Shown here: positions 11,091-64,000 of the stretch, one piece after another | Layout of the letters: every line of letters starts with the position of its first letter | How positions within the stretch are numbered: the stretch's first letter is position 1 | Assembly (NCBI GenBank): GCA_963662155.1 | Contig: OY759270.1 | Location: forward strand, 56,086,374 to 56,150,373 | DNA length: 64,000 nt | Origin: Lamellibrachia columna | Taxonomy: Eukaryota > Annelida > Polychaeta > Sabellida > Siboglinidae | Direction of reading: 5' to 3' | Program-made: the position numbers and the translations under genes | Notes under the pieces: model-generated | The model's database searches: none | What the model was told of the DNA's origin: nothing | What the model saw: the letters and a program-made list of their open reading frames with translations, nothing else

Positions 11091-13263
11091 TTCTACACGT
11101 TGTGATCTACAGTTTTACCAGGTAAAGTCCATAATATAAACGTCGGAGAACATTAATTACTGTTCATATAAAACTTACTTGTTTTCCTCCCGAACGCCAA
11201 GGAAGGCGATAGTTGTATCAATGTATCACAGAAACGACGCGAACAACGAACATCGGGGAACAAGAAGCCGGACTCTGAGATGCAAAAGCTGCTACTCACG
11301 TGAATGTTCAGCAGCGCCGGGGCAGAAAGTCCATGACTCGTCTGTGTGTATCGCCGCTATGCCGAACGTCTCTGACAGTCGTCGCACGCCGCTTGGAAAC
11401 GTACACAAACGTCGCTCGCTTAGCTACAGTCACACGCGGCTGGCCACGCGTGTCCGGGCCGGGCCTCGCGTCGTCAACACCAACGAGTCGGCCCCGCGGT
11501 GCGTCGCTAATCCCCGCCCATAGGTCCCGTCGTCTTCCCCTCTACACGCTCCCGGACCTGATCTGACTTGTCGTTTTATCCAGGACTGGAGGAGTGATTC
11601 CACGGAATGGGGTTCGCCTTGTAATCAGGAGCTCGCGTGTGATCAACATCGGCCGTCCAGTCATTTAAAATACAATTAATACAACTCGCCTTGCGTAGGA
11701 TGTGTTGCCATAACCTCAACCAGGCCACTGGCGTCCCCTTGCAATCACGAATCTCACTAGCTACTTGGAGTTCACACCATCGAGTCTTTGTATAATGGGA
11801 AGGATGCTGGAAATAGGTGTCTTTCGGATGCGACATTGAAAACGTCGGTCTCTGCTGGGTGAGAAGTCAATATCCCGCGGGATATATTATGTTTATAATC
11901 TACTGAGGGTTCATGAAGTAGCACTTAATAAGTACCCCCAGAAAAGTCTTCAATAGGTCCACGTTTGGCACGAGGATACCATTGAATGGATCACCCCAAC
12001 TTCTAGACACTCAGCGATATTCACACGCACGACTCGCATCGTGCATACCTATAAGGCTAGAATAGTTGCTATGACATCCCTAACGCACCGTAGCCCGTCC
12101 GTGCGAAACTTTGTAACTGATTGACGCATGGCAGCATAAACAACGTGTAGTGGTGAAATAAAAGTGATAAGATACATGATGTAAGCACACCACCATAGTC
12201 ATATCGGAATGATTACCTGTTAAGCACACGGGAGTTAGCAACGAATAAACAAACAGAAAAGTCCACATTCCAGCACCTTTAATATCAACAGTGTGCGATA
12301 ATGGGTTCTTTTCATATAAGGCGAGTGCTTTATGAAAGGTGTATTTCCAAGCGTGACCTTTGACGCCCATGAGAATGACCTCAGTAAATCCGCGAATAAC
12401 CACTCGTCATCGGCCGCAATGAAGCGTGACAACGTCACGGATCACTGCTTAACTTGAAACATAAGTGGAAAACGACTGGGTAGCACGCAGAGAAGTCGGC
12501 CACTAAGACAACGGACCACGTAGAGGCTGTGGTTGCATGTTGAAATAGATGTGGTGTGTATGTGTTGCGACGTCCGCGCTCATATCCAAAGCAAGCGTGG
12601 GGTAATTAACTTAAGTAATAAAATGACAATTAATTGTTCAATTAAATAAAAAACAATTACCGCACACATTTATCAGTTCAATTAAATTAAATTAACCTCC
12701 CAAATTTCTCAATTAAATAACATTTAATTCAATTACATAATTTTTTAGAAGAAATGCAGATTACATTCACATGTGCCCTTTTTTCAAGTTTAAGCACTTG
12801 ATACAAGTCATCATTAAAATAATATATGCTAATTGTCATTGTTTTATTACATATGTACTTATTACAGATGAGGAAAGTATTATCATCAAACAAATCTGAA
12901 CATTACTTTTGACATTTGTTCATGGGGCATTTGATCACATTATAAAAGTTGTAGATGTTTGCTAAAATTAATATTTTTTTCTGAAAGGAACATAAAGTTG
13001 TGGCTGAAGGTTTGCACGATGTGGCGTTTCCTCCTATATTCAACCACAAAATTAACAAAACTGGGCAACTACATACATCATTTATATGCACGAAGTTGTT
13101 ATTAATGCAGTGCTTTAATACTAAATCGTTAGGTTTGTCCTTTGTTCACTAGCATTTAAACAGTTATACACTATTTTTTATGCATCATTAGAACTGGCTT
13201 TGTTTTTGATTAAAGTTGGCGCCCTAAAAATGTCCCAAACTGAAGCTATTTTACTTTTCTCTG
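11091..13263. other. about 2.2 kb unique sequence, no gene recognised
   Basis: No tandem array and no recognisable protein domain; the longest frames are about 107-114 codons. An AATTAA-rich stretch lies at 12600-12740. Confidence 0.4.
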
Positions 13264-13590
13264 CATGTTATATGTAGCATACATACATGTTATATGTACA
13301 CTTGCATACATACATGTTATATGTACACTTGCATACATACATGTTATATGTACACTTGCATACATACATGTTATATGTACACTTGCATACATACGTTATA
13401 TGTACACTTGCATACATACATGTTATATGTACACTTGCATACATACATGTTATATGTACACTTGCATACATACATGTTATATGTACACTTGCATACATAG
13501 TTACATACATGTTATATGTACACTTGCATAAATGTGTTATATGTACACTTGCATACATACGTGTTATATGTACACTTGCATATGTACATA
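13264..13590. repeat. 27-bp minisatellite, about 12 copies
   Basis: Unit contains TACATACATGTTATATGTAC and ACTTGCA. Some copies lack ATACAT or carry AAATGTG. Long frames on both strands are repeat artefacts. Confidence 0.95.
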
Positions 13591-13734
13591 AAATACAGAT
13601 ACATAGTCTAATGCATACGCCCACTTGACTGTAATTTGCCAGCCCAAAATGTTTACTTTAGAGGTTTGCAGAAGAAGTCAACTTATCACACTACCAGAGG
13701 ACATTCTATTGTCTAAGCTTTCCTCCAATTCACA

Positions 13735-15865
13735 GGTGCTTGAATGACCTGAGTCTGAACCTGACCTCTGTCAGGCTAATGACTGGAATTGTGACTGCAT
13801 GCCTTTAGGATTTACAGGATACGTAATGTTTAGGAGAGATCGAATAGGAAGAAGGGGAGGGGGAGTTATTTTATATGTTAAAGAATCTATTCAGGCTTAT
13901 GAAATAAAATTAGAAAGGGAAGCAGATTACGATGAAGCTGTTTGGTGCAAAATAGTTTCAGGAAATTAAAAATTAACTCTTGGATTAGTTTACCAAAGTC
14001 CAAGCATAAACGAAGATGATAACACAAAACTACAAAATGCTATAGAGGAAGTTAGTAAAGGGGAATGTATCATAATGGGAGATTTTAACCATGGACACAT
14101 ACAATGGAAATCTCTGGAGAGTACAGGGGGTGAGGACCAACAATTTCTATTTTTAATTCAGGAGAGCTTCCTTACTCAGCACGTGTTAGAACCAACCAGG
14201 GGAGAAAATGTATTAGATATAGTTTTATCATCACAAAAAGAATTAGTGGACAATGTAAAAATACATGAACCATTGGGTAACAGTGATCACAATAAAAAAA
14301 AAATTGGCAGGTAATATAAAAAATGACAGCAAGAGTTTCTATGCTTATGTAAGGAGTAAACAGAAAGTTCGAGATAAGGTCGGACCACTGGAAAACAACA
14401 GGGGAAACATAATTTTAGATGGGTTTCAAATGGCAGAGGTCCTGAATGAGTATTTCAGCTCAGTTTTTACCACAGAAGATATCAGCTCACTTCCAGTGCC
14501 ATTTACTAAATTTGAGGGCAATAAATCAGAACATGTAGGGCAGTTATTTGTAACTCCTGAAATGATAGCAAAGAAAATTAAGAAGTTGAAAGATAATAAA
14601 TCACCTGGAGTTGATGGGGAACCACCAAAACTGCTTAAGGAAATTGTTGAGCAAATTAGTACACCACTTGCAAAATTGTTTAACTTGTCACTCACTAGAA
14701 GAAGGAATAGTTCCTTCAGAACGGAAAGAAGCAAATATTACGCCGCTATTTAAGAAGGGATCGAGGAACAAGCCAGAAAATTACAGACCAGTGAGTTTAA
14801 CATCAGTTGTATGTAAATTACTCGAAACATTAATTAGAGACCACATGGTGGAATTCCTTGTAAAACATAAATTAATAAATACATCTCAACATGGGTTCCT
14901 AAAAGCAAGGTCATGTCTAACCAATCTCTTGTTTTTTGGAAGAAATTACAAAGTGGGTAGATGACTGGTCACCAGTGGATGTTGTCTACTTAGATTTTCA
15001 GAAAGCTTTCGATAAAGTGCCACATCAAAGATTATTACTTAAACTAAAAGCCCATGGTATAGGTAATGATGTAATCAACTGGATAGAAAAGTGGCACAGA
15101 AGACAGAGTAATAGTAAATGGTGAGATTTCAAACTGGAAATCTGTTTTGAGTGGGGTACCACAGGGTTCAGTATTAAGAATATAAAATGGGGGATGCTGT
15201 ACTAGGTAGAACCACACAAGAAAAGGACTTAGGAGTAACATTTAGTGCTGACATGAAAGTTTCAGAGCAATGTGGGATTGCTGCTTCAAAAGGAAATTAA
15301 ATTCTAGGGCTAATTAGGAGAACTATCATGTATAAGGAGAAACAGCTAATTGTACCCCTTGTACAAAGCAATAGTTAGACCACATTTGGAATATTGTATT
15401 CAAGCATGGAGACTGTATCGTAAAAAGGACATAGACAAGCTAGAAAGAATACAACGAAGAGCAACTAAAATGATTCCAGAATTGAGAGACCTTAGTTACG
15501 AAAGTCGCTTATTACAATGTGGTTCGACAACACTAGAGACCAGAAGACTAAGAGGAGACCAAATAGAAGTGTTTAAAATAGTGAACGGTTATGAGGATGT
15601 TGAATATGTTCTTCAAACTTAACATGAGAAAGTACTCTTTCTCACAGAGGGTGATAAACTAATGGAATAAACTGCCTAATGATTGTGTTAATGCTAGTTG
15701 TGTGAATATGTTTAAAAATAGAATTGACAGATATTTGATAAGGGCGGGCTACACATAGATGAGAAAATTGTTGGACTCTCGATAAGCCAATGGCTTGATT
15801 GGCTTCCTTTTCCACTTGCCATCTGGAACTTGTTGTTTGGGATGGCAATCTTGTTAAATCTTTTG
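13735..15865 (+). mobile_element. defective non-LTR retrotransposon with endonuclease and RT remnants
   Basis: Endonuclease remnants: FRRDRIGRRGGGVILYV, MGDFNHGHIQW (14075-14115) and GNSDHN. RT remnants: KKLKDNKSPGVDGEPPKLL, ENYRPVSLTSVVCKLLETLI, VVYLDFQKAFDKVPHQRLLL and SGVPQGSV. The C-terminal part has QRRATKMIPELRDLSYESRL and TTLETRRLRGDQIEVFK. After PQGSV (about 15170) the sequence jumps to a post-palm segment, so the YADD box is missing. An in-frame stop at 13966 and several frameshifts also break it. The 3' end resembles the fragments at 19.3 and 26.5 kb. Confidence 0.9.
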
Positions 15866-16014
15866 GAAATGCCTGGCAAAGTTCATTAATTAAATCGAGT
15901 TAATTCAATTAACAATTGAAATTAACCTATGCCTGGTCCAAACTGACCAGCAGACTCACAAATAATTCTCACTACATACCAAGACAAAATGTACTACTGC
16001 GAGAGGCACAAACT

Positions 16015-16190
16015 GGGCATGGCGAGGCGTGACGGCAGTAGTGAGGCATGACGGGGAATAAAGACTAGTCACTTGCAGAGCGGAGTAGACAGAACGTGGC
16101 GACATAGCACTGCTACAACAGCCAACTGCTCTTTTGATATTGTGTCACACTGCATAATTCCATGCAGTCTGTGCATGCATGCATGCGAAA
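16015..16190. repeat. second copy of dispersed repeat (see 7755-7960)
   Basis: Contains GACGGGGAATAAAGACTAGT, CGTGGCGACATAG and GCCAACTGCTCTTTTGATA, and ends in a short GCAT run. It aligns by eye to 7755-7870. Confidence 0.55.
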
Positions 16191-16755
16191 ATTCCGAAGA
16201 CTAAAACCTATTTGACTGACCACAGTAAGAATACATGTCACGTGGTGCAGCACTCTGCAGAAAACTACATTGCTGGTAATCATAACATTGATTGGGTGAA
16301 ATACACGTTCTTCTTGTTATTTATAGAAACCCTCCCCTTTTTATTTATTTTAACAAAACCAGATAACACACCTCCATATATCACTGGTACCAGTCACTTG
16401 TGCTGTGATTATAAATTGTCGTCAAGCATCATTCTGAAATGAGATTGCATCTGGGACAACACTTCTTGTTAATAAATTTAATTGCACACATTCTAGCATC
16501 TGCCCCAATGCACTACCAAATGGTTATAACAGTAATATTCTCTTGACTTGATTTTTCACTCCTTTCACACGCACGCACGCACGTACGCACGCACACACTG
16601 TTCTGAATAGTACAATATCATTTCTTCAGTCAGACATTTCAGTAAGATATCTAACTGTTTTAATGATAAAGTGCACTGGCAATTTGTCTGACATCAACAG
16701 GCCAAAGACGTTCAATACTTGCAGAATTGTCCTCAGTTTCACAAATTCTTGTTCA
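16191..16755. other. unique sequence downstream of POLR3B, no gene recognised
   Basis: A/T-rich, with a short CACG-type simple repeat at about 16565-16600. No recognisable coding segment. Confidence 0.4.
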
Positions 16756-17306
16756 GGTATCTCAGACTTATTTATTGTACTTTTGAGTGTGAGGCCCGGG
16801 GTGTCTCAGACTTATTCGTTGTACTTCTTGAGCGTGAGGCCCGGGGTGTCTCAGACTTATTTATTGTACTTTTGAGTGTGAGGCCCAGGGTGTCTCAGAC
16901 TTATTCGTTGTACTTCTTGAGCGTGAGGCCCGGGGTGTCTCAGACTTATTTATTGTACTTTTGAGTGTGAGGCCCAGGGTGTCTCAGACTTATTCGTTGT
17001 ACTTCTTGAGCGTGAGGCCCAGGGTGTCTCAGACTTATTCGTTGTACTTCTTGAGCGTGAGGCCCAGGGTGTCTCAGACTTATTTATTGTACTTCTTGAG
17101 CGTGAGGCCCAGGGTGTCTCAGACTTATTTAATGTACTTTTGAGTGTGAGGCCCAGGGTGTCTCAGACTTATTCGTTGTACTTCTTGAGTGTGAGGCCCG
17201 GGGTGTCTCAGACTTATTCGTTGTACTTCTTGAGCGTGAGGCCCAGGGTGTCTCAGACTTATTCGTTGTACTTCTTGAGCGTGAGGCCCAGGGTGTCTCA
17301 GACTTA

Positions 17307-17312
17307 TTTATT
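17307..17312 (-). promoter_or_regulatory. candidate poly(A) signal of POLR3B
   Basis: AATAAA on the minus strand about 170 nt after the stop codon, inside a variant unit of the 3'UTR array where the stop context has changed to CAATAAATAAG. Further copies occur in other variant units (for example 16771-16776). It is the first canonical signal seen downstream of the stop; actual use is unknown. Confidence 0.5.
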
Positions 17313-17482
17313 GTACTTTTGAGTGTGAGGCCCGGGGTGTCTCAGACTTATTCGTTGTACTTCTTGAGTGTGAGGCCCAGGGTGTCTCAGACTTATTCGT
17401 TGTACTTCTTGAGCGTGAGGCCCAGGGTGTCTCAGACTTATTCGTTGTACTTCTTGAGTGTGAGGCCCGGGGTGTCTCAGAC

Positions 17483-63523
<46,041 letters not shown>

Positions 63524-63788
63524 CTATTGCACTAAAATCCTCGGGAGAACCAAACAAAAAGGGTTAAGCAGTTCATAATCTATAAGCAGTTCCAGTTGTA
63601 AACAGTTGGATTGGTACGCTGGGGAGGTGTTTCTTTTTTATTATTACATTTTAAAAACAGTTTATACATATTTAAAACAGTATATACATATTCATCTTAT
63701 TATATCCAGTGTTTTATATTTAATTTTTCTATCATGTTATCGTTTTTATGCTTTGTTTTTACTGTCTATGATTATTCTATTCATTGTG

Positions 63789-63857
63789 TATAGCGCTTTT
63801 GAGCAGGCTTTTATGTATGAAAAGAGCGCTTTATAAGTTTGGTATAATAAATAAATG
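63789..63857 (+). mobile_element. SINE/LINE 3'-tail-like fragment
   Basis: TAGCGCTTTTGAGCAGGCTT, then AAGAGCGCTTTATAAGTTTG, then GTATAATAAATAAAT. This resembles the 3' part of the SINE at 10073-10402 (AAGCGCTTTGAGCAG..GCGCTATATAAG). The 5' part is not recognised. Confidence 0.5.
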
Positions 63858-63892
63858 CAGTGCTTCACTGTTGAAAACAACACGCGAGAAAT

Positions 63893-63937
63893 AAATCGCT
63901 CATCTAAATATGCCAAATTAATTTAGGTGAGCGATTT
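63893..63937. repeat. 17-bp inverted repeat
   Basis: AAATCGCTCATCTAAAT and, after 11 bp, ATTTAGGTGAGCGATTT; one mismatch between the arms. It may be part of a small palindromic element. Confidence 0.7.
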
Positions 63938-64000
63938 GTTAGTTGTTGTTTTTTACCGTGTGGTACCATTTCTCATTCGGATTCTGCCATTACGTCGCCA

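Noticed and set aside
11179..11566. Arg-rich frames of 88 and 114 codons
   Set aside because: Two overlapping frames in a GC-rich stretch and no recognised motif.
13268..13628. Cys/His-rich proteins on both strands
   Set aside because: Readings of a 27-bp minisatellite.

Overview
The window is eukaryotic, animal-type genomic DNA. It holds the 3' two fifths of one intron-rich gene on the minus strand, the gene for the second-largest subunit of RNA polymerase III (RPC2, POLR3B). Twelve exons between 63437 and 17483 join in one open frame of 480 residues plus a stop, and every intron begins GT and ends AG. The gene appears intact. Its 5' part lies beyond the right edge. No other protein-coding gene can be supported.

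Most of the DNA is tandem repeats: by a rough tally about 39 kb of 64 kb, in some 40 separate minisatellite arrays with units of 14 to 67 bp. The largest are 38.16-48.29 kb (66-bp unit), 55.64-62.67 kb (67-bp unit), 20.15-24.74 kb (31-bp unit) and 27.15-29.68 kb (65-bp unit). The long open frames in these arrays, including one of 2315 codons, arise because the units are multiples of three or lack stops; they are not genes.

The most striking observation is that several arrays are seeded on functional gene boundaries of POLR3B. The 67-bp unit carries the 3' end of exon E2 plus its splice donor (about 100 copies). A 24-bp unit carries the 3' end of exon E8 plus its donor. A degenerate array carries the acceptor and first codons of E11. 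The 44-bp 3'UTR array carries the last codons and stop of the gene. Two-copy duplications sit on the donor of E5 and the acceptor of E1. The same thing happened in retrotransposon ORFs: a 39-bp unit inside a reverse transcriptase ORF at 50.09-50.67 kb, and the 66-bp unit, which contains a LINE C-terminal LHWL motif. From memory, unchecked, minisatellites spanning exon/intron boundaries ('mirage' minisatellites) were described at the amphioxus Adh locus. A cephalochordate is therefore one candidate source; another marine invertebrate is possible.

Layout: 0-13.6 kb, arrays, a foldback-like element (2.49-4.69 kb), a 5'-truncated LINE inserted in a minisatellite (5.3-7.3 kb), and a tRNA-derived SINE inserted in a minisatellite (10.07-10.40 kb). 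13.7-15.9 kb, a defective LINE with endonuclease and reverse transcriptase remnants. 16.76-63.44 kb, POLR3B with its 3'UTR array and introns full of arrays, LINE fragments (19.3, 24.8, 26.5, 37.9, 48.4 and 49.8 kb), a perfect 64-bp palindrome (33.69-33.83 kb) and a MITE (54.52-54.72 kb). 63.44-64.0 kb, intron with a SINE-like tail. Array boundaries and copy numbers are by eye and approximate; exon boundaries were read base by base.
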